Part shown: positions 23,695 through 36,530 of the stretch, one piece after another
How the letters are laid out: the number at the start of each line of letters is the position of its first letter
Numbering within the stretch: position 1 is the stretch's first letter
Origin: Corythucha ciliata
Lineage: Eukaryota > Arthropoda > Insecta > Hemiptera > Tingidae
Direction of reading: 5' to 3'
Assembly: GCA_038030265.1 (NCBI GenBank)
Contig: CM075937.1
Coordinates: forward strand, 18,166,001 to 18,230,000
Length of the DNA: 64,000 nucleotides
The notes under the pieces: model-generated
Database searches by the model: none
The model's input: the letters and a program-made list of their open reading frames with translations, nothing else
Told to the model about the DNA's origin: nothing
Program-made: the position numbers and the translations under genes

Positions 23695-23867
23695 GTGATA
23701 GCTGCACTGGGGTGAAAATCATCTGATTTCATTCAATTTTTCGAAATTCGTCCATCCCATCGTTTCACGAGTGCTACACTTTTGAAGAAAATCGTCTGGT
23801 TTCATTGAATTTTTCAAAATAAGTCAATGAAATCCACATGGTTTTCGTCACTAGTGCAGCACTATAG
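23695..23867. repeat. Foldback repeat with internal direct repeats
   Basis: The ends resemble inverted AGCTGCACT/AGTGCAGC. GAAAATCATCTGATTTCATT recurs about 70 bp later as GAAAATCGTCTGGTTTCATT and again inverted near 23825-23845. Confidence 0.5.
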
Positions 23868-23900
23868 CAAACCAATGAAACCTAATGTCTATTCCTCCTC

Positions 23901-24025
23901 ACATGTAAGCTTTAAGTTGCTGAGCTGTGGGTTACAGCTACAACCAATCAGAATGCTCCGCACTGTGTACTCGGAGCGCTCCGATTGGTTGAAGCCCACA
24001 GTTCATCTTTTTTAAGCTTGCATGT
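23901..24025. mobile_element. 125-bp palindromic MITE
   Basis: ACATGTAAGCTT ... AAGCTTGCATGT ends. The arms pair over about 55 bp through CTGTGGGTTACAG, ACAACCAATCAGAA and GCTCCG, with few mismatches. Confidence 0.65.
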
Positions 24026-27000
24026 AAAGGCGCCTTAAGATTTACAAAATAAAAGTTAAATAAATAAAAGTTACTGAGAAAACGTTAAAGTAAATTCGGC
24101 GTGAAAGTGGTGGAGTCTCTTTTTTCAGAATCACGCCATTGAGGTTTGGACATGGCCTTAATTGCTGTCCTAATAAAAAAAGTGTGTTCTGTTTCTGAAC
24201 AATAAAATATTCGTTCACGACTCTGCTACCAACACAAATAACATAGCACCCCCGCTTCCAACCATGCAAGCGAATGGTTGTAGGGGAGTCCCATCATAAA
24301 TACAACAAGAGCTCTTCCGTGACCACGCTTGGCAGACTGCGTGCGGTCGTCCACCCTTCTTCTTAGGTTCAACCGAAATGCTGTCAGAACACTTTAATGG
24401 TTTTGTACTCTCGTCAGTGGAATAATACAAGCATTTTGAAAGAATTAATTTCAGTTGAAATGCTCGTGCGTATACTGATGCGGGCATGACAAGTGGTAGG
24501 TATAGAGGAAGGGGGGATCAATTTATTTTGGGTAAACACGCGTGTATAAAAACTGTTTTTATTAATTTTAAAAACTGCGTTCTTAACAGTGGGGAAAATC
24601 TAAGCGTAACTTAAGAGCACCGACCCTTTTCTTTTTCTTTTTTCATGAGGCACACTCACCCAAAAAAAAAGGGTCCTGGCATGGGAAAGGGAGGCGAGAA
24701 TGGCGGTACTCGCTAAATACAAATGATGGATAGCTTTCTATACACGTTTATCGCGCTCCCTCCACTGCTTTAGCATTAATTTTTTGAAAACTTGGTTTCT
24801 CCCCCTCCCTCACTGCTCACCTTCTACATCATTCCTTTTAACGTCACTCCGTGAAAAAAAAAAAAAAAAAAGGAGACGGTATCGGGTTATGGAAGAAGAA
24901 AAAATTAAGGAAAACTTAGAAAAGGGGGTTGACGAAAAAAAGTTGAGCAAGAGTATTCAAGGGGGTGGATGGCAGGAATACAGAAAAGTTTCCTTTTTCC
25001 CTTACACTTTCTTGGCGAACGTTCAAATTGAGTTATTCGTCTTGAGCATGTACAAACACGAGCATTTGTTTTCTTTTTGAGGGGAGACAGTGGAGAGAGA
25101 TATAGAACGAGTGTAAAAATATAGGGGAGAAGCGAGTAAACTCGGGGTCTTATTTTGAGTCTTTTGTTAGCTTAGTGGAGAAGAGTGGCACAGTTCTGTT
25201 CATAGTGCATAATTGATAGCGAAACCAATAAGAAAGGTGAATGTAATAGAATAAGACATTGTCCAGGTCACAAAAAGTTCACCTGTACTTAGAAGTCCAT
25301 TAAATGTGTGCAAAATTGATGAGGATTTCAAAAATGCACGAAGTGTGGTGGGTGCTGGGGAGAAAGAAAGTTATGGTGCAGTCTCTGTGACTCATTCAGT
25401 CTCTTTCTTACAACAACCATTGGGGTAGGAAGAAAGAAAGGAACAAACAAACAATGAACAAAGTCTCCTGAGTGCTTTGATGCTGCGCGATTCAATTTTT
25501 GTTGTAAGACGTGATGGCCCTTCTACCTCAACCATGTCGGAATTGTCAAGATAATCAACTGAGTGACTGACAAGCCCGCCTTCTTGACAGTTCTTATGTA
25601 ACAACACGCTGGGACAGACGGAGGTTTTTTCTGAACAGTGTGCGTACATCACCCGCACAATTAATTGCTGTATTCCATGTGCCCGAGGTTCCCCATCTAT
25701 GGCATTCCTTTTTTTGCGAATGAGTTTCATCACAAAACCGTTTTCGGCTATTCACTATCTTCAGTGACACAAATTTACACACACACTTGGTGTACACTTC
25801 ATTTCTGTTTTGATTCTATGCTCGCTAAGTATCAACCGAACAATAAATTATCGCTTTCAAATGTAAATTTCTGTGGGATGAGCAGATTAAATCGAGATCA
25901 AAAGGTCTAAACATTGAAAATTAACGACGTTTATATTATGTTTGGAAACATGTTTTTGAAATACTCAATAATATCGTGCAGAACACGTTCATATCCCTTC
26001 GAGCTCAATTATAATTTCGCAAACGCGGGAGCGGGGAAGTATTTGCTGAACTTGAGACTCGATCGGAGAGCATATATCATCTATTTACCAAGTAAATACC
26101 GACAAAAGTTGTAACGACAGACTGTTGAAGTGTGAAGGAGGAAGAGCGTGAGAGCAAAGACCCGATTGGTGAGTGGGTGGAGTTCAGGGGGAGGGGGGTC
26201 GATTGCTAAGGGGTAGGACTTCGGTAATTGATTTAGGTCCCCCAACACTGTCCACCTTTTCTTTGCTCAAATCCCTTTTAACTCCTTCTCTTCCCATCCA
26301 TCTGAGTTCTCATTTTCAGCCCCATTCCAACGTAATCCAACGATCTGTCAGTTCTTTTCTATAAATTGTATCGTCCTGGGAACCGGTGGAATAAAAGGAG
26401 GGGAATGATGACTCGAGTGGTATTTGACTGGACGAGCATAGACGACTCACTTTTCACGGTAATTGTGTTTACCCTTTTGAGTCCTTTTTAACCAAGTCTG
26501 CGCAAAGGACTTCCATATCGATTGCGTAGCCATCTTATGCGGAGCACTGATTTAACGGGGAAAATACGGAATCAACTTGATAAGAATCGTTGAAAAGTAA
26601 TAAAAACTGGTTTTACGACAGTAATATTTTGATATCTTCAGAACCCCATTTTCTTCCACCACCGTCTTCCATGAGTCCTCCTCCACCTGGTAAATGGTTT
26701 AAAAGGATCGGTTAGGCACTGCCACTACTCCCGCGTCCTGTGACCACCCACCCCCATCTCCTCCACTAACACTCCACTCTCTTTTCACAATCCCTCATCA
26801 TCCTCTAACCACCTAGTTGGTACGCTATCAGCCTCGTCCCATGAGCTATACCAGAAGCCCCGGAGAGGCCCTGTCGAACCTCGTCTATATGTAAATCGCT
26901 TCTAGCTGGGCAGAAGCTCGCTTCGATGAATAATTCTTAGGCCGAGTGCAGGGTGAAGAGAGAAGTGCCCCCTCTTCGTCCATCATTTTCCTCCTTTTCA

Positions 27001-29017
27001 TCCAGTCATGACCGTGTTTATTCTATAGGAATATCTCTTGACTTACTATTATACGTCTTAACAGTTAACTGATGGTCGTGTCTCAAAATCACGATTCTAT
27101 AGCTTGGTTCATTTTCACATACCCCCCTCACCCCACGCCTATCACTCACAATCTATTCGAAAAAATACATTCAATAAAAGATAATAAACTTAAAATTGTT
27201 CACTTGTAGAAATAAAGCAAAGTTTTTCTTTAAAAACTCTTCAAAGAAACTATCAGAATAATTGTTCTTGGCTTTGCTGTAATAACCAGGGAAACCTTCT
27301 CCATAACGTGCGTGCTGTTTCAAGTGCCTAATAATTACGATTTTCAGCAACACGGAGTCACTGCTCACAAGCAACTCTTTACGTAATTGGTCGAATAAAC
27401 TATGAGTATTTTTTTTTATTAATGAATTTCACTTAATTCACTGAGGTGGTTGCGTGTGTTGTGAAAAGGAGTGAATTAATGTACCTGCTATTTTTCTTTT
27501 TTAATTCTCCATAGGATAATAATCTGATGATATTGTATTCAGATTTATACAAACTTTTGATCATTGTTCATGCGAAGAGAAGACGAAACAAAATGAAATG
27601 AACGCAAAAAAATCAATGAATGAATTCGAAACGACAAGAAAACAACATGAGGTTCTTGATGGAACTTTCAACAATTATTCCTGCAGCCCGCTTATGTTAA
27701 ACATTGAATATGACAGAATGCATGAAGAGAGATGTTTATTTTATCAAGATCAATAGTGAGGAGGGGGGATTGAAAATTTTAATAACGGTCTACCCCTCTG
27801 GTTTAGGAAGCCGTCTTCTTCAGGAGATATGCAAATGTTGACATTTCTATGAAGAAAATCCGCTGAGACTGGGCCGGATATGCGTATGGTGGGGTTGTAT
27901 AGGAGAGCCAACCGCCCAAGGCGGTACTCCTCAGAAAAATCACTTGAGTTTTTTTTTTGTCTGCTGAAGAAGTTGTGAAAATTGAAACAAACCAAAGTTT
28001 GTTTGAGGAATCCAGTCAGAAACAGCCAAGCAGGGGGAGACGACAACTCCATACTGTGAGGAAGAGGTTCACTTAAATTGAGCGTGGCCAGGGCAGTAAA
28101 GAGAATATTTGGATCCATAGGGATGGGACTCAGTGGGGCCCCTTCATCCCCTCCCAGTCATCGAACACTGATTTTTAGTACCTTAAAATAATTGTTTGAA
28201 ACATTTTCAAGGTCATTTACCCACTTTCTTTACATCCTCTTCAATTTCATTTCGGCCCATTCCCATTACTTTTCCTATTTTCATTTTCCTTCTTTCTTAG
28301 TCTATAGACCAAGTGCTCGGACGGGAAATGAGAACTTCCGTACCGTCCCGCATTTTTATGCCACCCTCCCCACTTTTTCTCGTAAATGATGTAAAAAACT
28401 TGTGCGAGTCACGCGACACGTCCTTGGTACAAAAATATGCATCTCATTTTCGATGTGATTACATGCTCCTTCTTTAGAAAGATTCTGCTTCATCTCTTTT
28501 GCTATAGTGTTTTCGTCCTCCTCTGTCTTGTGTTGATTTTGTCTTTTCTCTCACTCTCTTTCTCTCTCTATCTTTCTGGATTTTCCTCTTTATTCTTATG
28601 CGACGGATTACGCTCAAGCAGCGTGACTTGGCACTTATAGTGTGTAAATCAGGTCAAGTTCTGTGACTTTTTAGGGACAGGAGTAACACGTGCCCGTTAT
28701 TTTCGAGAGTCAGTAGTGGAGGACTGATGTGACATTTGAACAAAAAAAGTTGAATAAAATAAAATTAAACGTACCTACTGCTTCCCCCGTCACTAAAGAA
28801 GTTTCACTCATTCAACATTTACAGAAACGTTTCCCCTCCCCTCCAGTCGTGAGTAGAAGGAAAAGGCTTCACAGGGATCATCACATTGAGGCCCCCTTTC
28901 CTAGCTAATACCCAACATCATCCTCATCATCTTTCAAAGTGGTTTAGTTTAGTCGAGTTAGGAAAAGCGGCCCTAAGTTTCCTCTGTATTACATCTTTGA
29001 GATAGCAAGAGTGAGGG

Positions 29018-29046
29018 AAAGTGTGTGTGTGTGAGAGAGAGAGCGA
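29018..29046. repeat. (GT)n-(GA)n compound microsatellite
   Basis: GTGTGTGTGTG followed directly by AGAGAGAGAG. Confidence 0.8.
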
Positions 29047-30439
29047 GTGACGAGAGCACGAACCAGCTCCCTCTTCACCGCGTGTTAAAAGGCATAATTC
29101 ATGCCAGGATGGGAAACGGATTGAGAAGTTGTATTCTCGAAAGCAAGTTGGTTGTAGAGCTGTAGGAATTCAAAGTTGGGAACAAAATTTTGCGCTTCTA
29201 GGACTTTTTCGCACCAATAAATGCAACACGCGAAGCAATTTCGAAACGCCACAACATTATTATGAAAAAAAAAAAAAAAAAATGTTGTCCTCCAAGTCTG
29301 TTCAAGATATTAAATAATAGTGCCGTGGCGGGGGGGGGGCTGTAAACGTTTATTAAATTCCTCTTGTATTGTGTATAATTGCCCTTTTGCGCGAAATGAG
29401 CGTAGGGAGGTGATAATAGACAGAAGCTAAGCGCTCGACGTGGGCAATTTGGACCAAATCTCATTAAAAATGTACGAGACGGGAATTCGAGTGGCCCTTA
29501 AAAATTTGGAGCTCACTCTTGCCTCGACCCTGGATGAATCAATGTAGGCATTATTCAGTTGTTTTTTATTACCTGCTTAAAAATTCCTTTTCGAAATGTG
29601 TATCCATCATAAGTTTTTATCATGGTCTTTATCTAACGTTTTTTCCCCTATTTTTCACGGAAATAATTAAGCCTTTTTCACCGAGGTTTGCTCTTCACAT
29701 TTAATGAAGGACGAAACACAAAAGATCAATAGGAAACAAAGTGAGAGGAAAAGCATGGTACGGCCTGTTGTCTGGGTTGATGTTGGACGGGTTGGAGAGC
29801 GGAGTGGGCAAAAAGAGGATTCGTACAAAAAGGTTGCCTCTGTAATTTCATTAGGAAGCCATTTTCTTGATGAGTAAGACTGCAAAAGGGTTTTTTTTCC
29901 ACTCCTGGGTTGGCCGGTACGAAGAATGACAAGGAAGAGTAGAAAAGAGAGCGAAATTGAAATTAAAGAACAGCGAGGCGCCTCAGTCTTTATATTCCAC
30001 TTAACCATCTTGACTTTTTGGGTGCAAAGACGTTTCATTTTGGGAAAAATGAGAAAGCTACAGGGGCCTAAACACATAAATCAAATTCCAAGCCTTCATT
30101 TATTCCGTTTTTTTTCGCTGTTAAGGCACTCGCATTGATGATTTATGCTGAATTCACTGAAGTTGTAGTGTAGCCATTTTCATTTGAACCTACCACAGTT
30201 AATTCATTTTATTTTTCTTTTAAAAAGTTAACCTCTCAAGTAGAGTCAGCGAGCGTCATAAATCACCGTTTTCAATGGAAATAAAACTGTTGAAATGGAA
30301 AGTGGGTATAAGATGGAAAGGGAAAGATTTGCAATGAAAATTCCGAGATGAGAGAAAAAGCGTCAAAAGGAAAGAAGATATACAATGACCAGAGAAATGG
30401 CTGGTAAATAGCTAAAGCGACGTTATTTCGTGGCTACAG

Positions 30440-30464
30440 GGTGGTGGTGGTGGTAATGGTGGTG
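30440..30464. repeat. (GGT)n microsatellite
   Basis: Imperfect GGTGGTGGTGGT with one AAT interruption. Confidence 0.8.
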
Positions 30465-31766
30465 TACGGGGAGTGAGAGCAAATACAAAATCGGGTTCGC
30501 TGTTCGTGGTATCGTGTGGAAGAGTCAAAAGTCAAGGAAGAAGGATCGTGAAAAGGCCTTCTTTACGATGCTTGAGCATAAAAGACTCCCTCTGATGAGA
30601 GAAGGGTTGGCGGTTAAAAAGAGCAGACTTGACGTTCGGCTTTTGTATTCTTGGTGCACAAAGCTACTTCCTCAACGGGTCGACCTTAAAAACGCAGTGC
30701 TTTTGGTAAGGTATTTCTCAACTGTCACACTACAGTCTTGCCTTTCAAGCATTTCTTTACTATAACACACTTGCACGTCCATACGTATAGAAAAGAAACC
30801 GCCGTATAAGAAGATTATTTGAATATTACAATTACATAAAAGCGTTATTTCCGTGAAATTGTGTTGTGGCGGGCAGTGGCACCGAAATGGTTCCAGTAAA
30901 GGTGTAGCAGAACTCTTAAAAAGGACCTACCCACACCTATGATAGCCCACCCCCAGCACACAATCACGCCAAACCGCATTGCCATCCCTCAGCTAGGCTA
31001 TGAGTACAGCGAGAGGAGATATGGAAAAAAACGTAAATTGTCTGTTGAAACTGAGACAAATCTCAATTTTTATTGGCATCAGATTGGGGAAAAGCGCTAA
31101 TTCGTGGCTGAAATAGAGGAAAATCACCTAGAAAAAGGGCTAATTCGCGGATAAAGCGTAGAAAAATCACTAATTCACGGCTAAAATTATAAGAAACGCT
31201 AATTCACGACTACAATTTCAAAAAATGGCTAATCCGTGGCTGTAAAATTGAAAGAAAGCAGCGATGAACAGCTCAGCAGGCAAATACAGCAGGCAGGACC
31301 TGAATAATATACAAAAGAAACTCAAAAACATTTTGAGATTCGCTGCAAAAATCGAGGAGAAGGGTTAATTGGTGGACAAAACAGAGAAAAACGATAATTC
31401 ACGGCTAAAACCGAGAAAAATAACGACAGCTAAAATGGTGAAATTGATAAAATTAACGAAAATCACTAATTCACGTCAAAACTGAAGGAAAACTGCTAAA
31501 TTCGCTGCTAAAACAGAGTAAATCGCGGCTAAAACAGTGTAAATCGCTCATTCGTGGTTAAAATTGAAAAAAAAATCGCTAATTCGCGATTATAATTTAT
31601 TGAGAAAAAGCAGCGATGAATCGTTCAGCGCAGGCTGCAGCTGATATTGAGAAAACGCCAATTCATGGTTTCTCGAGGCAACTTTGCTTCTAACTAAAAT
31701 TTTGGTTTTGAAGCGTTGTTTCACAACTAATATTGAGATAAACGGCTAATTTGGCGGATAAATTAA

Positions 31767-32861
31767 CCCTTTAAGGTACCGGGGGTCCAAATGAGTTTTG
31801 GGTCTGGACGTTTTGTGTACCTCATATTGGACACCTAGTTGGAGACTGCGCTATAGATGAAATGACCTGGCTTTTGAATCGGAGCTGGTTAGAACACGTT
31901 TATGAGTTGAATAAACTCCAACTGATAGTGGTAGGACACGTTTTTCCCGGCTTTTTGTGCGTTGTATCCAACATAGGGAACACTTTCGGGGTTTTCGACG
32001 CCATTTTGTTGTGGTTTTCAGTGTTTGTTTGGTTCAGGAAGTTAATGTCAATGAGCTCGGCGGAACTGGCAGTGAGATTCTTCCAATTTTTCGCTGGTAA
32101 CTGGTAATTTATACTTCATATTCTTAAACTGAGTGCCCCACAAAGTGCAATTATGGATTGTTAACCCTTAACTTTTTGCTGAAAAATGAAAAACTGCTCC
32201 ATCGTGCATACCCTTTTTTATACTTTATCTCTTCCTAATTTCATGTGAACGAGTTAATTGATCTTTAACGAATGGATATCGCATGCTGAAAAGGGTTTTA
32301 ATGGATTGATATGCTGGTAAGGAGCCAATTAAGTTCGGCCAAGAAAAAATTTCGTGGTAAATCAAGTTACTTTAGACACCGTTAGATTTTTCAAGTATCG
32401 AACGCTTAGTGTCCAATTTGAAGCACACCTTCCAAGTGGTTTGGGTGAAAGGTGTCCCGAGTAGGGCCCACTATAAGAGTTTACTACATTTTCCTAGTCG
32501 CATTTGTTTGTTTGTAATGCCAAAATGTTCAATTAATATGTCGCTAATTTATGTTTTATTGTTTGAATAATTACCTTCTTTTAGTATTTTTGTTCAAGTG
32601 TTAACTAGTTGATAAAAAATTAGTTCAAAGTGCATCATTTTTTCGGCCTGCATGACATGTGTCTCGTATAGCTGACACCATTACATTCTCTCTGAAAACT
32701 TTGTTAATGAATTTATGGCATAAAACTTCGTTTTTCATGGGTCACAGAGTGTATTAGAGTCAATTTGAATGACTTCTGACGCGATTTTTGAAAAAATGTC
32801 GAGGGGTACTCCCGGGGTATAAAGCAGGTGTCCAGAATACGACGCACTAAGACTTAAAGGG
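31767..32861. mobile_element. piggyBac-like non-autonomous element
   Basis: A 1095-bp insertion is bounded by CCCTTTAAG ... CTTAAAGGG and flanked by TTAA at 31763-31766 and 32862-32865. TTAA duplications with CCC-starting ends are typical of piggyBac. The interior is unlike the surrounding array and has no transposase. An 81-codon frame at 31862-32107 has no recognised domain. Confidence 0.68.
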
Positions 32862-33396
32862 TTAAGAAAAAATTCCGATTACTGGATGAAGTGTAGAAAA
32901 ACGCTAGTAAACAGCTAAAATTGACAAAAATCACTAATTAACGGCTGAAGTTGAGGAAAACGCCAATTCACTGGTTCCGTAAATAAAAACGCTAATTCAC
33001 GGCTGAAATAAAGAAACAAAATTAATTCCCTGCTAAAATCTGGAAAAATGTGCGGCTAAAATTTAGGGATAGTGCTACTTGGAGGCTAAAGCTGAGAAAA
33101 ACACTAATTCATAGCTAAAATGGAGAAAAATCTCCGATTAGCGGCTGCATTAAGAAAACCCATTTTTAGCGGATATACATATATGAAGAGAAATTAATAA
33201 TTAGCGGATACATCAGGAAAGAACGCTAAATCACGGTTGAAGTAGAAAAAAGCTAATAATTAGCTGAAACTGCGACAAACAATTACTAATACATGGTTAA
33301 AATCAGGGGAAACGCCAATTGGCGGCTAAAATAGATGAAAAAACTAATTTGTGACTAAAATTAAGATTAATCGCTAATTCGCGGCTATAACATTGA

Positions 33397-33660
33397 GAAA
33401 AAACAGAGACGAATCGCTCAGCTATTATGGAAAAAACAAAAACAAAACGCCAATTCATGGTTTCATGAGGCAACTTTGGGACTAACCTTTACAATAACTA
33501 AAATGATTGGTTTTAAAGCATTTATTCAGAAAAAACAGAGACGAATCGCTCAGCTATTATGGAAAAAACAAAACAAAACGCCAATTCATGGTTTCTTGAG
33601 GCAACTTTGGGACTAACCTTTACTAATAACTAAAATGATTGGTTTTAAAGCATTTATTCG
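33397..33660. repeat. 132-bp tandem duplication
   Basis: 33397-33528 and 33529-33660 are nearly identical, differing by about three small changes near AACAAAAC, TTTCATGAGG and ACAATAAC. This is much younger than the diverged units around it. Confidence 0.85.
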
Positions 33661-33760
33661 AGGATAATATTGAGAAAAAGAGGTCATTTTCCTCTGAAAT
33701 TGCGGCAAGCAGTGTGGCAAGGTATCCGAAGGCAACTTTGCTACTAAAATAAAGAAAATA

Positions 33761-34355
33761 CGCTTACCATAAGTTTCTTCATGCCTATGGGTCCGGGTAG
33801 GAGGGGTAATAAGTTAGTAAATTCTTATTTTGTTCCAGTATTTCTAAAAAGATTTCGAAATCTATGAGGTTTAGCGTGAAAATGAGCATTTACAAAAATA
33901 ATCTTCATCAGATTGCCCACAAATGATCCCCGAAATGATCTTACTTAAGTGACCGGTTCGAGACTTACAGCGGGTGTAGTAGTAAACATTTTTCGTATTT
34001 TTTGCATGATTGAGTTTTGTAAGATCAAATTGCAATTGAAGTGGACTGTAGAATGTTTAATAATATGCCCTTCAAGGGACAACAACCTTCCCTTTTTCAC
34101 AAGGGGCGCTACTACTCTGAATTGAAACAAATGTTAATTGAAAGGACGTGACCCTACACTTATGTAGTATGCGTTGAATGGAAATCGCTATGAGAAAGCC
34201 CTGTGATTCACAGCTGAAGTAGAAAAAATGCTTGACAACATTAACCCTTGGGCACTCACGCGTGGGTTTTTGTTTCAATCGTTTTCGTGTGGGGTCATAG
34301 TGAACCCAATTTGAAATTTTCATTAGAGGGGCCCAAATAGTGGCTCTTCATGAAC
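33761..34355. other. Spacer without recognised gene
   Basis: About 600 bp. TTAACCCTTGGGCACTCACG at 34241 resembles a piggyBac-type end, but no partner was found. Confidence 0.45.
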
Positions 34356-34985
34356 TATCAGCATTTGATCACTTTCGACTGATGCCTAAAAGTTAACACT
34401 TTTGAAGAAGCCGCCGGAACCGCAAAATTGGCTCTTTGCGTAGGGCCCAGCCAAACGCACATTTTATGGGGAGGGGGTGAGTCAGCCCTGCGAAATTGGC
34501 TTTTAGTGGGCCACAACCATGCGAGATTTTGTCCAATGGAAGGAGCCAGACCCATCTCTTCAAAATGAGCAAGAACCGTGGAGCTTTTAATCCTGAATAT
34601 GTGAAAGCCGTAAAGTTTGCTTTTTTCAAGAGCCAGCCCCACGACATTGATTTCTAACGTGGCAGATACACAAAATCTGGATTTTAAAATGCCAAACCAC
34701 CTTTGCTTGTTTTTAAAGTGCCAAAGACGACATTTGAATATTGAATTAGCCAAAACGGCAAAATTGGGTTCTGTATGTGCTGAATCCGCGAAATTTGAAA
34801 ATCGGAAGAGCCCAATTCGCGGTATTTCGTATATGATTGCCTCAAACGTGTGAAATTGCCTTTTTGAACCCCGTGGAATTGGATTTTTGAATGTGAAGAG
34901 TGAAAAACCTCGCGAAATGGGGTTCAGTGAGTGCAAAGTCCATAAAAATTGAGTTTTGGAAGCAGGGGAGGACCTTACCCTGTCG
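34356..34985. repeat. Family D array
   Basis: About 20 diverged units (AAATTGGCTTTTTGGAGGGC type). A 230-codon minus-strand frame across it (34358-35050) is a by-product of a period close to 30 bp, not a gene. Confidence 0.65.
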
Positions 34986-35099
34986 GTGATGCCCACGGAC
35001 CAGGAGGTTCCTTTAATGAGAAATATACTCTCAAGCAGCACTTTTCTCAAGTTTATAGCTACCAGGTTGCTAAAGTTGGTGTTTGCCCAATTTCAACTG

Positions 35100-36052
35100 T
35101 GAATAAGCCCTTTTCCCAGTTTTGGTCCCCTAGTATTGACACATTCTCTTGATTTTAGCAGTAAACTATAGCGCTTTTTCACAACTCAAGCCTGAAATCA
35201 GCAATTTCAGCGTTCAAAACAGCAAATCGACACTTTTTCTGAACTTGCACCACTAACTAGCGATTTTTCTCAATTAAAGTCATGAACTTGCTTCAAGAAT
35301 CCGCGGATTAGCGTTGGCTCAATTCTCGATTTATTTTCATCCACATATTAGTCACTTTTCTCAATTTTAGTCGCCTATTTAGCGTTTTTCCCCATTTTAG
35401 CTGTGAATTTGCGTTTTTCCCTATTTTTACCGCAAATTCACTCTTTTCCCTATTTGATCCACGAATTGGCGCTTTTTATCAATTTTAGCTGTGAATTAGC
35501 ACATTTTCTCAATTCTATCCACGAATTCACGTTTTTTGTTCAACTAATTTTTCCCTCTAATTTTACCCACGAATTAGCGTATTTCTTCATCTTAGCCGCG
35601 AAGTCGCTTCAAGAATCCGCGAATGGGCGTTTTCTATGTACAGAGTAGTTTAATAAGCGATAAAAGATTTGTTAAGCAGCAAGGACGCTTTTGGACATCT
35701 AACCAACCCTGTACATTTAATTCAAACGCCTCGACACTCCAAAATTCCAGCGTTTTCTTAATTTCAACTGTGAATCAGCGCTTTTTTAAATGTTTATTGC
35801 ACCAAATTGTAGCGCTGTATCTCAATTTTAGTCTCAAAAAAACGCTTTGTCTCGATTTGAGGCGAGAAAGCGCGCTATTTCAAATTTCAACTGCGATTTT
35901 CCCCGAGTTAAGCCGAGAATTAGCGCTTCTCTCTATTTTAGGAGCGAGTTAGCGATTTTTTCACATCCTAACATGAATAATCCCCGCAAAATTCGAATGG
36001 TGGCCCGGGGCGGTACGCCGCTCTCGCCCTTGGTACGTCTAACGACGCTATA
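35100..36052 (+). repeat. Family A array with hAT-like right shoulder
   Basis: Forward family A units (TTAGCGTTTTTCTCAATTTT). The array is followed at about 35999-36052 by GGCCCGGGGCGGTACGCC and TAACGACGCTAT, which in reverse resembles the GC-rich subterminal region of hAT elements. Confidence 0.6.
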
Positions 36053-36059
36053 GAGTTTG

Positions 36060-36530
36060 AAAGTGCCCGAATAACCTCTAAATTGGCTTTAGGGACACGG
36101 TCACGCACAATTGGCTTTTTGGGTGACTAAAACCCGTGAAATTGGGTCATGTGAGATCCAAATCTGCGAAATTTGGGTTTCAGAAAGAGCTAATCTTTCG
36201 AAAATTATGTTATAAGAGCCAAATGGGCGAAATTTGGGTTTAGAGGAGTGACAGAGCATTTCAGGGCATACTGTTAGCTCTTCCCCTCCAAGTTTCCTTG
36301 ATGAATACGCCATTCAATGACTAATATTTTCGATCTGGCTTATAAATCACCATTTATCTAAAACATAACTGCGCCTTTCGCTACATAATATTATGATGCC
36401 ATGAAAATTTGCTTTAAAAAGAGGGAATTTCATGAAGAGGTGCTATAAATTTGGATTTTAGGCCTTGAAAAATGTAATTTTGCAATGCGGACATAATTGA
36501 CTCGAAACATATGTATATTATAATTTTGGT
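36060..36530. repeat. Family D array
   Basis: Units such as GCGAAATTTGGGTTTAGAGG. It is interrupted at 36531 by the next element. Confidence 0.6.

Larger units (their letters stand above)
24030..30893. other. 6.9-kb low-repeat region without recognised gene
   Basis: This segment lacks the short-period arrays that dominate elsewhere. It has long pyrimidine- or purine-rich stretches, homopolymers (A run 29263-29281, G run near 29330) and microsatellites. The longest open frames (for example minus 25392-25733 and 29667-30077) show no domain, no repeat and no believable splice context. It could be intron or intergenic DNA. Confidence 0.5.
30894..33760. repeat. hAT-like left end followed by reverse family A array
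   Basis: CAGTGGCACCGAAATGG at 30894 matches the left end of the complete element at 5911 and stays similar for about 80 bp (including AAGGACCYACCCAC). It leads into family A units, not family B (31020-31760 and 32870-33396). The right terminus was not found. The array is interrupted by the piggyBac-like element. Confidence 0.6.

Noticed and set aside
25392..25797. 113-codon and overlapping frames on the minus strand
   Set aside because: No recognisable domain, no splice context and no paralogue; within chance expectation for this length of DNA.
34358..35050. 230-codon open frame on the minus strand
   Set aside because: It lies wholly inside a family D array; a period near 30 bp keeps one frame open by chance. 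No domain, and the protein is a degenerate repeat.
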